Source: Knoxdaviesia capensis
Lineage: Eukaryota > Ascomycota > Sordariomycetes > Microascales > Gondwanamycetaceae
Direction: 5' to 3'
NCBI GenBank assembly: GCA_001510575.1
Contig: LNGK01000005.1
Span: 2,477,157-2,541,156 of the forward strand
DNA: 64,000 bases
Part shown: positions 23,323 through 34,869 of the stretch, in pieces
How the letters are laid out: each line of letters starts with the position of its first letter
Numbering within the stretch: the first letter of the stretch is position 1
Notes under the pieces: model-generated
What the model saw: the letters and a program-made list of their open reading frames with translations, nothing else
The model's database searches: none
Told to the model about the DNA's origin: nothing
Made by a program: the position numbers and the translations under genes

Positions 23323-23509
23323 GGGTTCGCAGCTCCCGTGGTTCCTCTGGTAGATTTGCCTCGCTCCTCCTCATCCTCACTTTTATCTCATCTCTTCCAA
23401 GCTCCCTGACCGTCTGAAACACAACGTCTTCTTCGCCTTATCTCAGAGCCCAGAAACACACAACCACACACTCTTACCGCTCACACACTCCCAAACACCC
23501 CATCCAACC

Positions 23510-24247
23510 ATGTCCTCCATTCTGGTTCTCGGCAGCACCGGCCTCATCGGCTCGGGCGCTCTGGCCACCCTGCTGGCCCTCAAGGAAGCCTTCCCCACCG
23601 TGCAGACCATCACCCGCCGCGCCCTCCCCGCCACCGTGACCACCGGCGCCACCACGCTGCAAGAGACCGTCGAGCCAGACTCCGACGCGTGGGCCAGCAC
23701 CACCATCGGCGCGCTCAAGCCGGTGCCGACCACAGCCATCGCGGCCATCGGCACCACGCGGGCGGCCGCCGGCGGCATCGACGCGCAGTGGCGCATCGAC
23801 CACGACCTCAACATTGCGCTGGCGAAGGCCGCCAAATCCGCCGGCGTGCGCAACTACATCCTCATCTCCAGCGCGTTCACGCGCTCGCGGCTGCTCGCGT
23901 CGGCGCCGTACTCGCGCATGAAGAACGGCGTCGAGGACGCCGTCATGGCCATGGGCTTCGACCACCTCGTCATCCTGCGCCCGCCGGCCTTCCACGGCGA
24001 CCGCGACCCGCGCCACGCCCGCAACGACCGCCTCGCCATCTCCGTCATGGCCGCGCTCTCGACCGTCCTGCCCGGCGGCAAGGACGCCTTCGTGCACGAA
24101 GCCTCAACCGTTTCGCATGCTGCCGTGGCCGCTGCCCGCATGGTCGCGGATGGCAAGGCCCCGGCGAGCCCGTGGATCCTCGAGCCGAAGGACATTGCGA
24201 AGCTGGGCCGGGATGAGTGGAAGGAGCCTGCCAAGCCGGAGCTCTAA
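23510..24247 (+). CDS. FMP52: FMP52-type NAD(P)-binding protein, 245 aa
   Basis: Single exon. The N-terminus carries a Rossmann motif GSTGLIGSG (Gly8, Gly11, Gly14) right after a short beta strand, and a Tyr134-x3-Lys138 pair as in short-chain dehydrogenases. The length and the HRILRPP-like block (HLVILRPPAFHGDR) match the FMP52/HTATIP2 (TIP30) family. In yeast the protein is found with mitochondria and is linked to the outer membrane and ER; its substrate is unknown. No cleavable presequence is obvious: the Rossmann strand begins at residue 4, so targeting by the folded protein is more likely. The gene is intronless and G/C-rich, and starts at the first ATG after a TATA box at -193. Confidence 0.88.
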   Translation: MSSILVLGSTGLIGSGALATLLALKEAFPTVQTITRRALPATVTTGATTLQETVEPDSDAWASTTIGALKPVPTTAIAAIGTTRAAAGGIDAQWRIDHDLNIALAKAAKSAGVRNYILISSAFTRSRLLASAPYSRMKNGVEDAVMAMGFDHLVILRPPAFHGDRDPRHARNDRLAISVMAALSTVLPGGKDAFVHEASTVSHAAVAAARMVADGKAPASPWILEPKDIAKLGRDEWKEPAKPEL

Positions 24248-25206
24248 ACGCGGAGTGTTGTGCCGTTTTTTGCTTTTTTGTTCGCCTGCCCCTCGTTTTG
24301 TAATGTTCGTTCCCTGCTTTCGCTTTATGTTGCCTGGAAGGAAGTCGGCCATGATCTTGTTTTTGGAGGACCAGTTATCAATGAAGTCGCGGAAAGGAGG
24401 CATGGGGTTTATATATACATCAACCGCGCTTATATCAATTTGGAATCTTTTTTTTTTTTTTTTTCGCAAACCACATCAATCCCGTCTTCAGTACCGCCGC
24501 GAGAAATAAGCGCTCCCCCACCGGTCAGCCGGTTGAGTGTAGCAATCCCCCCCTTCGGAGACATATTGTTTCTAGGGTTAGGGTCCCTGATCGCGTGCGT
24601 GCTGTTCAACCAATAACCAGAGCTTCACTGTTTTTTCCTACCAGTTGTCGCCAGTTGCCAGCTCGAAACCCCGCTAAACCCTAAGGGTTCCCACATCCCA
24701 CCTGTTACTTTCTCAGAGCCCCACCACGCTTCCCACTCTCGATATCTGCTATCTTTCTCCCCGATTCCCTTGAATTCTTCCTTTTTCGGACGTCCCCCTC
24801 CCCGGACAAATGCGGAGTGCGGACACCGAGGGCCATTACTTTTTGTCTTCTGTTAACCTTCCAAAAATACAACCTTCTGCATGTGTGTGTGTGTGTGTGT
24901 GGTGTGCAGATGTCCTTTTGTCGCAATCTTCTGTCGCTCTCTCTTTTTCCCCACCCGCTGAGCACCAGCCCCATCCGTTCACAGGCAAGGAAGCGTATCT
25001 TCTATTATAAATAGCTTCAGAGAGATCCGACGGATGCGCTGTTCCGATTTCTCTCTTCCATCCTTTAGCTTCCTCCCTACGTTTTCTACATATACCATTC
25101 ATTTTGCAGACCTTCAGAATCCAAAGAGCTCTGCAGCTCATCTTCCGCGCATCCTCCGTACCACATCTTCAACCTACTGTTCCTTTCCCAATCACATTCT
25201 CACATC
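24248..25206. other. Intergenic: FMP52-type 3' region and riboflavin kinase promoter
   Basis: No gene seen. It contains a T-run near 24450, telobox-like motifs at 24573-24584 and 24674-24689, a GT run at 24882-24901 and a TATAAATA at 25006-25013. Confidence 0.6.
25006..25013 (+). promoter_or_regulatory. TATA box of riboflavin kinase gene
   Basis: TATAAATA about 200 bases before the ATG, followed by C/T-rich leader sequence. Confidence 0.5.
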
Positions 25207-25983
25207 ATGGCTACTCCCGGCCGTCCCTCCATCGTCTGCCCCGATGCAGGCCCCGAAGCGCCGTACCCGCTGAAGATGGAAGGCGAGGTGATCTCCGGTT
25301 TCGGCCGGGGGTCGAAAGAGGTGAGCCCGGTTTCTGGCCCCCTTTTCACCATTCCTTTTTTTTTTCTTTCTGTTCTTCTTCTCATCTCCTTTCTCGCGTC
25401 CCCGTTTGTTGTCCTCTCTCCGCAATCGCCGGAGATGCTGGCGGCAAACCGAGACCATAAAACCCACTACTAACCCCGGCCGCCAACACAGCTCGGCATC
25501 CCGACCGCAAACCTCCCCGTCTCGTCCGACATCACCCCGTGGATCGACGACATCAAGAGCGGCGTGTACTTCGGCTACGCCTCCGTCGCCCTGCCCGCAG
25601 CCCACGCCGACCGCACCGCCTCCTCGCCCGCCGACTCTGCCGCGCCGCTGGTCTTCCCCATGGTCATGTCCATCGGCTACAACCCGTTCTACAAGAACAC
25701 CGTGCGCAGCGCCGAGGTGCACATCCTGCACCGCTTCTCCGCCGACTTCTACGGCTCGCACATGCGCCTGCTGATCCTGGGGTTCGTGCGCGAGGAGCTG
25801 GACTACACGTCGCTCGAGGCGCTGGTCGCCGATATCGCCTTCGATTGCGATGTCACGCGCAATAGCCTGGCCCGCCCCGCCTGGCGCCCGGCTCCCGGCG
25901 TCACGGTCGTCGGCCAGCCCGAGGCCGGGACTTTGGATGCCGCGTGGCTTGTGAGTCCGCTGCCGGTGAAGAGCGAATCATAA
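25207..25983 (+). CDS. FMN1: Riboflavin kinase, 201 aa
   Basis: Two exons, 25207-25320 and 25492-25983, with a GTGAGC donor, ACTAAC branch and CACAG acceptor. The enzyme phosphorylates riboflavin with ATP to FMN. The flavokinase signature is split by the intron and restored on joining: GEVISGFGRGSKE then LGIPTANLP, with the ATP/Mg-binding PTAN at residues 42-45. Further on, GYNPFYKN and the catalytic Glu113 in AEVHIL are present, then the C-terminal helix region FVREELDYTSLEALVADI. The length is that of a monofunctional eukaryotic kinase, with no FAD synthetase domain. An Ala/Asp/Ser-rich loop near residues 72-92 is somewhat longer than in yeast. No targeting signal is evident. Confidence 0.95.
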
Positions 25984-26990
25984 GGCCCCAGAGACCCTCT
26001 CGCCTTTGTCACGCGTTCTCTCTCCGATATTTGCGACTCTTCAAATGACCCCGCTCGAACGGTCTTGCCGCCCTTCCCATCCGCCGTCTCTGCTTTTCAC
26101 TGCAGGCTGTCTTTTTCTGCTTCTCCCATAGAATTCTTAGACCGTTCACCGCTAGCCACACAGTCCCCAGCACGGGATCTGTTCTGTTCTGTTTTTTTAT
26201 CTCTTGCGTTCTTTCTCTTGTTGATTGATCCCACATCTCCAGATACTTCTCACACCGCAAATAGATCAAATCCCCTCCAAGCCATGAGCCCCCCTGGCGA
26301 TCACTTTTTTCGTGACCGATTTCTTTTCGATAATCTTACCTGGAGTGATCCACTTGCGTGCTGCTCTTTTTCACTGGTGACTTTCATAACAGAAAACGAA
26401 ACGAATGGCAACGCCGCAGAGAGACCTCGCTGCAAAGCCGTCAGCTTCGGATTGCACATTAACACCGTATATGTTGTGGTATCATCATATCATTTGCAAA
26501 AGGCCCATCCCCATCCTGGAATGTCATCCCCGCGGTGTTTTTGTATCGGTGGAACAGGAACCCATATATCCCATGTCCATAACGCCAGCCCAGCCAAAGA
26601 AAGAGATATATAAGAATGAAGAACATCGCCAGCACTCAGAACAGACGAGCCATGAAACGAAAAGCCCGGACAAACCGGCCGTCAGTCCTATATCCTGGGG
26701 ATATGGAGCATGACAAGAACGAAATGAAGGTAGAAAGAGGCAAGAGACTATGTGACGTTCGACCATCCGGAGACTAGGGCGACGACATCATTGAGATAGA
26801 ATCTATCCCGTCTTCCCTCGCACACATTGGATGAAATGTCCAACATAAGCAGAAAAAGAAACCCACAGAACCGAAAAATAGATCAAAAACGAACAAACAA
26901 CAAGGGGAATCTGCAAAGAAAGCAAACGAACTTGTTTTTTTGAACCACAACACAAAGTGCTTTACAGCATGACCTGGCCCACGGGTTCAT
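25984..26990. other. Convergent 3' regions of riboflavin kinase and acuK/ERT1-type genes
   Basis: Tail-to-tail spacer. Frames here are short and without recognisable domains. Confidence 0.6.
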
Positions 26991-29324
26991 TCAAACAGGA
27001 AGATGGTGAGGCTCTTGGTTGCGGTAGTAGCATGGAAGGAACTAATTCCAAAAATCGACAGTGTTGTTAGCTATGATGCCCCCCCCCCACTAAATGGTGA
27101 GAAACAGAACCGAGAAGACTTACATTCATAACAATCATCATCGGTATATCAAATACGTCCCGCTTAATCACCCAGCAATAGGTGCAATCGACTTTTCCGT
27201 CCTTCTCGATCTTCGACACGCCATGCTCGCTATCAATCTTGATGACTCGGCCGCTGAGGACACTGTTGCGGCCGGTTTTGCTGGAGGTATCGGTTGTGGT
27301 GCTGCGCTGATCTTGTTGTTGACCACCGGACCTGGCAAAGTCCGGCCCGGGGGGCGGGGGTGCGCCGTCGGACCCAGATCGCGCCCGGTACTTCAACAGC
27401 CGGCACTTTCGATTGACGTGGCCTCGACTGTCTCCGAAGGCCAGGTGCGAGTAGTCGTCGTAAAACTGCATCACGCTGTCGTCATCAAGGAGCTCCGGGA
27501 TAAACACCGGCTGTTCAGTGGAGCGGGATCCGCCTGGCTTGCTGTTGTCTTCGTTGTTGCTGTTGACAGTATTCAGAAATGCGAGCCGCGGGGTGAGTGC
27601 AAGGCCACCGGATCTGGCACCCGGTTCTAACCCGGTGGACCCGCTGTTGACGTTCTCGTTCGGTGCCTTGCCTAGGAGAACATCCTTGGTCCACCCGGTC
27701 AGGGCGGTGAACTCCTTGTTGACAGCAGCAACTTCGCCTGTCCGACGACACACAATCGTTGGTGCTGAACAGTGTTGCATGAAGTCTTCATACTCAAACA
27801 GCGTCCTCTGGAAGCACTTCTCCATGAAGATCAAGTCTTGGCGGTTGAGGTTCTTTGTACACGACATGAACGACGGCCGAATGCTGGCGAGAGACTTCGC
27901 TATCTTAAGGGCCTGAGGCGGCGGGAAGCGTTTCTGCAAGAACGCAATCAGATTGTGAAACCCAGTGAGGTAAGGGTACGGCTCCTTAACGGTTTCGTAT
28001 ATCCAAGACGGATCCCGCTGGCGCTTCGACAACAGAGATTGCGGGCCGCCCTTGGAGCCAGAGCCGGCCTTGTGTCTCGGGCGGGGTGGTGGGGCCGGGA
28101 GCGGTGGGGCAGATGGATTCTGGTGGCCGGTCAGGGTGAACACTGGAGTGGACGGCGAGCTTTCGAAGGGGGCAGCAATCTGGCCTGGACTCGCGGTAGT
28201 ATCGGTGCTGGGGCTTGGAACGGCATTGTTTGCTGACGAAATAGCAAACGCATGCGGCAGGCCATGCTGCAGGGAGCTTTGTGTATACAAGCCAGTGGTC
28301 GGGTCAAGTGTGGAGGACAAGTCCCCGATCATCCCGCTCTCGTACAGCTGCGGGAACTGGGCACTGGCGGCGGCTGGGCCTCCAGCTCCAAACATGCCAG
28401 AAAAGTTGACATCCACCCCGGTGGGTGTCTCTGCAGCACCGGACGACATCTGGCCTAGCATTCCAAACTCCATGGCTGGATACCGGCTGACGAAGTTCAG
28501 GTTGTTCAGGTTCTCGAGGTCGAGGCTGTAGAAGGCAGGATTGCTGGGATCAAACAAGGGAAACGGCATAGAATCCGGGTCGGGGGCGGTCGTGGTCAGG
28601 GGCGGTAGGCCACCCAGTTGCGACACACTAGGGCCGGGGAAACCCTGCGTGACAGGCGACTGCTGGGACGTGAAGGAAACGGTCTCGGGGGCGGCTGATT
28701 TCCCTGTCCGGAACATTGGAAACGACGAGTTCGGTGGAGAGGCTGAGAAGATGCTCGCAGTGGTTGGAGGACCCCGTTCTGATATGATGGTGCTTGACGG
28801 CAGCGAAAGGTGTCTCTGGCCATTGGGGGAAGTGTTGGACACAGTGCTGCTGCCAGTGTTGAAGGATGGGCCAAGGACTGGACGCAGAGCCTCTGCAGGG
28901 GCGTCATGGAGATACTTCGCCTTCTTTCGGACTCCATCCTGGCAAGCATCGGCAAGACCGCGCTTGATACAACGCTGGCACGGACGCTCATCGCCTATAT
29001 TATGGGAGAATTGAAGACAAAAGATTAGATCCCCGCCGGCCATACTGGAGAGGCACTTGGACAGAACTTACCACAAGTCAGATGGGCACGTTGGCAGGCG
29101 AAGCAAGCGCGGCGAGCCTTCTTGCGGCGAGGCCGAGAAGGATCCTTCGGGTCAAACTTCTTCTTTTGGCCATTACCACCGTCTCCGGTGCCGTTAAGAG
29201 TAGTGCTGCCGTCGTGCATGTTTTCGTCTTCTTCTTTCACGTCAAAATGATCGTCGTGAGAGTCGTTCCCAGTCTCAGACATGGCATCAGAGATGTCAGC
29301 CGAGTCGTTAGGATCGTCGTGCAT
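26991..29324 (-). CDS. ERT1: Transcription activator of gluconeogenesis, acuK/ERT1 type, 724 aa
   Basis: Three exons on the minus strand: 29324-29072, 28994-27124 and 27041-26991. A Zn2Cys6 binuclear cluster (Cys74, 77, 84, 90, 93, 102) is split by intron 1 after CFACQRAHLTC and restored as GDERPCQRC. It is preceded by the basic stretch RPRRKKARR and an acidic N-terminus. A PAS-like domain lies near residues 488-535 (CSAPTIVCRRTGEVAAVNKE). The middle is long, Ser/Pro/Thr-rich and disordered. The C-terminal CTYCW...KRDVFDIPMMIVMN is the family signature. Members activate PEP carboxykinase and fructose-bisphosphatase genes on gluconeogenic carbon. The last exon adds 16 residues starting FLPC, using a GTAAGT donor, GCTAAC branch and TTAG acceptor. 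ERT1/acuK and acuM are related, so the exact paralogue is less sure than the family. Confidence 0.92.
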
Positions 29325-30330
29325 GGCTGAAGTTTTGTCAGGGGGGGGTATCTGGGGGGAGGCGGTGGTTTATATGTCCAGAATGGAAAGTGGGAAGGCA
29401 AGTGTATGTCGGCCACAAAACAGGATGCGATCGTATGAAGGTGCGGCTGTAGTTGTACAAGGTTGAAAAGATGCAGAGGTTCACGAGCCAAGAAACACCA
29501 GGGCCAGTGGGTTGGGAAGGGATGTATGTACAGTGATAAGTGAGCAATGAACTAGTGTGGGTACAGGTGCATGAATGGGGGCGTACAGAGTCGACGTGAG
29601 GTGCGGGAGGTGGCTGTCGTGAGTTGGACAGAAGCCGGATCTGCAGAGCTAGCCAAGAGCTGAGAAGACAAGCACAATGAGCCAGGAGCAGGTTTTGAGT
29701 TCAAGGTAAGTTCGTTGCAGAGACCAGAGATAATGATCGCGGGAAGGCTGCGCGGGGGGTCGCAGGTAGAACTAGAAGGATTTGTAAACGAGAGGCGAGC
29801 CAAGGCCGAGTCAAGCTAACAAAGGAGCTGCAACGGGGACGGGCGGCGGCACTAGCTGTCGGATCTGGGTCTCGAGGTTCGGATGTGGGAGGCCGACGAA
29901 GCTGATGCAGGAAGGTCGAAGGAGGGTATAGGCCAGAGTACGAAGATGAATATGACCTGTCTGTTGCAGTTGGGAGGTCTGGAATTGGGACGAGATGGTG
30001 TGCAAGCCTGGAGGAACAAGCTACAGAGACTATCAAGAAGGGGTGGGCTGAAGCAGTGGACAATGCAGCAGGACTGATTACCGAGTAGTAGCAGAACAAT
30101 GAGGGTGTGAGAGAAGTCGGGGTGAGGACGGGAGTGCAGGCATGCAAGAGGTCGTCGGGTCGTTGTATGCAGCGGGAAAGCGGGTGCTGCTGTGTAAGGT
30201 TTAGCATAATCGAAGCAAGTGATGCTAACAGGCGGCCGCAAAGTGAAGGTGGCGCGTATCAGAGATAATGTGAGAGCCAAGGGCCAACACAGAGAACGAC
30301 CCAAGAGTACTGGAGAGGGTGTGCGCTCGT

Positions 30331-30370
30331 AAGGAGAGAGAGGGAGAGAGGGAGAGAGGGAGAGAGAGAC
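30331..30370. repeat. GGGAGAGA-type purine repeat
   Basis: About 40 bases of GAGAGGGAGAGA units in the upstream region of the acuK/ERT1 gene. Confidence 0.85.
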
Positions 30371-31348
30371 TCAGTGGTCGAGAAAGCGAGGCGGATGCGC
30401 GAAAGCCAAATGGATGGAAAAGGACGAGAGTTAGAGAGCGCGACCGGCGACAACACCGAGATACGGAGCGGAAGAAAGATGTGACAACGGCAACGACGGA
30501 CTACTAGGCGGACAATCACCTAGCAACTATAAGAAGGGCATCGGAGCGTCTAAAGGGGGTGTCTTGTCGAGAGGAAGCGTAGATGCGGTTGATGAAGGCT
30601 GAACAGGTGGTCGAACGAGTGGGCAGGCGCAGAGAAGGATGGACGGCCAATTGAGTGATACGGGAGTGGTATAGCAGATATATTGCGACTTAGAGAGACT
30701 GGAGATAGAGTATCGTCATAGACGTGTAGAAATAGGCCAGAGTTGGTGGTGATGTGTGTTATTGGCAGAGATCAGGAGGAAGAGCACAAAGACAAGGTCT
30801 CAGACTGAGTGGAGAGGCGGCCGAGGACCAGGAAAAAAAAAAGAAAAAAAGAAAAGTGATTATGCGCGCACGAGCGGGAGGAAACAAAAGCCTTTGCCAC
30901 TGTGTGGTAGAAGCAAAATTTAACAGTCGAAGAATTTTTAGCTTAGCTGGCTGTCAAGGGCTGGCTATGATACAGCTGAAGTACTCTCTATACGGGGATA
31001 CACGCAAATAAGTACTTGGCGGGTGGACGAGAAAGCCGGTATTATTCGAGAGAGCCAGGTCTTATGCGATAGGCCAATGGAATGCCGACAGAGGTATGAA
31101 GAGGAATAAAGAAAAATATTAATGAGAGGTATATTAGAATGGAAGCCGGAAAAAATAATGGGGACGTGCAAACGAGCCAGGATGGGATTGTTTCAAGCCA
31201 TGAAGATCGACATGAAGAGAGAAAAAAGATAAGACGATTTGAGGATATTCCGATCAAGAGTTTGGAAGAGGAGAAAGAATTGGGAGGAGGAGAGAACAGA
31301 GGAAGAGAGAGGAGAAGAAAGAAGTCCAGTCTAGAAACTAACCGGTAT

Positions 31349-31416
<68 letters not shown>

Positions 31417-31440
31417 CAAGAGAGAGAGAGAGAGAGCAAG
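31349..31440. repeat. (GA)n microsatellite, about 90 bp
   Basis: Almost uninterrupted GA repeat with occasional AAAG and GCAAG units. It is the longest simple purine repeat in the window. Confidence 0.95.
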
Positions 31441-33736
31441 AGCAACCCAGGCGCTCCTTCTTCTTTTGCGCGCGCGCGCGAGAGGAAAACTTTTGGTAGG
31501 AGCGAACTAGGATTGTGCGGTGGTGGGATGGAAAATTAAGCTCCGAGGATCCTTAACTCTACGGTCGCAGTTTCCAAGAGTTTTTACTGGCTGGACATTT
31601 GGCATGTACCCTGGGCAAGACCGTATAAACGCATGAAGCGATGAAACGGCGGTCCTTTGCCTGAACTTTTGGGCCTTGGAAGAGAAAGGAAGAGATCCTC
31701 ACGAGTTGCAGTACCGCATCTATCTACGTGTAGTGTATATGGGAAGATGTGTGTGTAAGAAGCTGTGGTGGGAGTGAGGGGCGGAGGAGGGAAGGAAGGA
31801 GAGGAGAGGGGAGAGGAGAGGGAAGAGAAAGGCGAGAAGAGGAAAAAGGCTTGGCTCCCCTCGAGTAGAGAGCAAGGTTTCATTCATTCAATCAATGGCG
31901 CACGATTGTAATTGTACCCTGTTGATAAAAAATTTGGTTGGAGGGGTTACATGGGGCCGTAGCCGGGGCCTGGACCGACGGCTTGTGCCCGGGCTGGAAG
32001 TGACCACATGCGCACACGAGCAAGCCGCAAAAAAAGATGGAGAAAAAAAACCCCAAAGGTATCCCCGTTCTCTGCACAGTGAAGCCGGAAAAGAGAAGTG
32101 TACGGACGCCGTATACCGCGATCGAGTAAGTGTCATCTGGATTCCGGGGCAAAGGGGGGGATGGGATCTCCAAGAAAGCGAGACTTGAAGACGCCGTATT
32201 CAGCTTCTGACATGGTGGAAGGTGGATTATGCGCGTGTCCTTTGTGTCTGGGCGGTCAAACAGAAGCATTACCTAGGACTTGAATGAGGCCATCTGAGGG
32301 CCCCGCATTTGCGATTACCCGCCGACAATCGTGCTTCGTTTTGTTCTTCACAGGCCAGCGATTCGGCATTGATGTTGACCCCTCTAGTATTCTTTTGCTT
32401 ATCGTGAACGAACTTTCTCTCGTCTCCTTCCCTGCTCGTTTATGTCTCGATAGCTAGGTTGGCGATATATACATTGTTTATCACACGGACTTCCTGCTCA
32501 ACGGCGAATATCTGCAACAAGACCACTTGATGGGGCCAATTTTACAGTTGTGGTTAAACTGGTGATATCAAGTCTGGTAGACTCGGGGCATGCAGGTGAA
32601 CACAGTCCACCGCCCAGTGCATCTACTGTGCCGTCATTTGACGCACATGTGAAGGGAGACGGCTGGGTGTTGTAGGGTTTGGAAGATAGAAAGGGAATTG
32701 TAATTCCAAAAATCCGGGAAGACCTTGGTCCAAGCAGTTTGAAACTTAACTTTAAAAGCTTTTTTCCTCCTCTTCTAATATATATAAACTTTTTTTTTAT
32801 AGCGTCGTGGTTTGCAACTCTATTTCAAGATACCGCCGGCGCCGCGGTATAAAAACACTCGAGACATGCATGGTGTACGGAGGAAGGACTGAACCCTAAA
32901 TCAGCGCATGTACCTTCCTGTCTCTGATAGATGCATATCCCGTGCGATGGTGCAGTGGGATTCGGTATCTGCATATATCACTTATCGGGTCGAATGCAAT
33001 ATAATCCCACACGAGTGGGCTAAGCGGGATATGCAGGTATCGGGGCATAGCCAAGCAAGCCCACGTCAACGTCTCTCACTCTCTCTCAACATCGAAGCAG
33101 TATCATGTATCGCAATACAGACACCCACCGTGGACTAACGACATGCTCCCACTCTCGTCGACACGGTCTAACTAATCACATTTCACTGCCCGTCCGCTCA
33201 GGCCATACCCGCAACGCAACCCTCACTCACCACTCCCGCCAACGACAAGCAAGCAACCGCCAGACAGAACCACGGCCACACTCCAAAGAAAGGACTTCTC
33301 TGCTCGTTCTTGTTCTTAGACTCAGGGGCGCCGGCTCTATCATACATTCTATGCCTGCAATGTGCCTCTTCAAAAGTATATGTCGATATATCCGAGCCTA
33401 ACCGATACATTCTGCTCCTCTCCGGCAATCAGGACGCATCTCCCACATGCCAAAGCAAAACACCTTCCCTCCAGCCACTCGTCAAGTTCATCCAGCCACC
33501 CAGCAAGCAGCAGCAAGCAGTGTGTGTGTCTCCGATCGATCGGGCGTCTCTCCGCCATGTATCAGAAGGACAAGAAAACTAGTACAAGCCTTTTGCCTCT
33601 CCTGCGATATCTGCATGCCATATACCCAGGAGTTCGTCAGAGCTTCATAGCTTGGACCACGAGGACGAACGAACACCCTCTCATGAACTGAACGCCTGGG
33701 GATGACAAGAGAATCCAGTTCCTCCACACCCCCCCC

Positions 33737-33756
33737 AACACACACACACACACACA
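33737..33756. repeat. (CA)n microsatellite
   Basis: Roughly 20 bases of CA repeat after a C-run in the gene-free stretch. Confidence 0.85.
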
Positions 33757-34869
33757 ACACCAAAAGGCCCGTGAAAGCTTCGCGTCCCAGAGCTCGTTCG
33801 CATGCTGTGCATCCTCCAGTGGACCGCTCGCGTCGTCTCTCTGGACTGCATCACAGGCCTGCTGCCAACGGCCCAGCCGCTCATAGGCCATCAATAGACA
33901 GCAACGGCCTGATGTCCGACTGTAAAGGCAGCTGGAGGACCGGCTAACTAACTACTTAGCATCCCGCGGGTACCCGTCCAGAGCTGAAAAGGAAGTGATA
34001 CGCGTTCAATATAAACTTTCGCAGCCAGCTTCCAGGGAGCTTGAATATTGACTCCCACCCCTCGTTATCACCTCTCTCACATACAGACACACTCTCTCTC
34101 TCTGCCCCTCACATACTTCATCTTGGCCACTGTACAATCCGGACTTCTCCAAACTGCCATGCCGCAAACCATTCTCTTCTTCCTTGGACATGCACAAAGA
34201 TGGTGTTCTTCCCCAAGGTTGTCGTCAAGCTGTCTCTGTGTTATGCAAACTATATCTCAGGAACGCTGTTCCCCACGTAAAACAAAACACAACAAAAAAA
34301 GTAAGTTCAGTTGCCCTCCCCCATAGTGCAAACTCCAAAAAATGCAATGCATGATAAAAACTCCAACCCCCCAAAAAAAGAGATTCTGAAAAACTCCAAA
34401 CCGCTTGCTCGAAATGTCGACAATGGCGCGTGACGGGAAACCCAAGAACAATGAGTGAGGGAGACCCGAAAGGTCTCAATGAATGTCATAAAAACGAAAG
34501 CTGAACTCTGTCCTCCTCTGGTGATGAGCTATCTCCTGCATGCTTCCATTTGGAGAGGGGGGGGGGCCCAATATATCGAAAGTGCCATCGGCAGAACCCC
34601 TCGGCCACGTCAGAGCAACAAAGCCGTCTATACATGAGTCCTTTTATGTCTATATAAGTTTTTCTTCTCTTCACTTTCCCAAGAGCCAGACCTTTCCGTG
34701 GGGTATCACAATCTTTCCACCTTTTATGGGGATTTCTTCCCTGCAGTATCAATCACCGGTGCTTCATTAAGAAGCTCCAACAGGAGGGGTGGGGGGGTGC
34801 GTGTCTGAACACGACCGAATAGAAAAGCGAGATCCAAGCACGCAACGAAGCCGGTGCATGTGGGCAATC

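Larger units (their letters stand above)
22141..23509. other. Intergenic: divergent promoters of the RING and FMP52-type genes
   Basis: No supported gene. It holds a GA microsatellite at 22169-22191, telobox-like TTAGGGTTT and TAACCCTA at 22421-22450, a GAA/GAC tract at 22981-23046 and a TATAAA at 23317-23322. A minus-strand frame across the GAA tract is low-complexity only. Confidence 0.55.
29325..34869. other. Gene-free stretch: acuK/ERT1 leader/promoter, then MFS-gene 3' flank
   Basis: No supported coding region in 5.5 kb. From 29325 to about 31900 the plus strand is purine-rich, meaning pyrimidine-rich in the sense of the acuK/ERT1 gene, with long GA microsatellites; this fits a long leader and promoter of that regulator. 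From 31900 to 34300 the composition is mixed and many short frames are uninformative. The last 500 bases are probably the 3' end of the MFS gene. An untranslated RNA cannot be excluded. Confidence 0.5.

Noticed and set aside
23474..24097. 207-codon minus-strand frame
   Set aside because: Antisense shadow of the G/C-rich FMP52-type gene.
32948..33000. tRNA-like A-box and B-box resemblance
   Set aside because: The spacing between boxes is too short and no acceptor or anticodon stem can be drawn.
33189..33201. Thirteen bases resembling part of 5S rRNA
   Set aside because: The similarity does not extend to either side.
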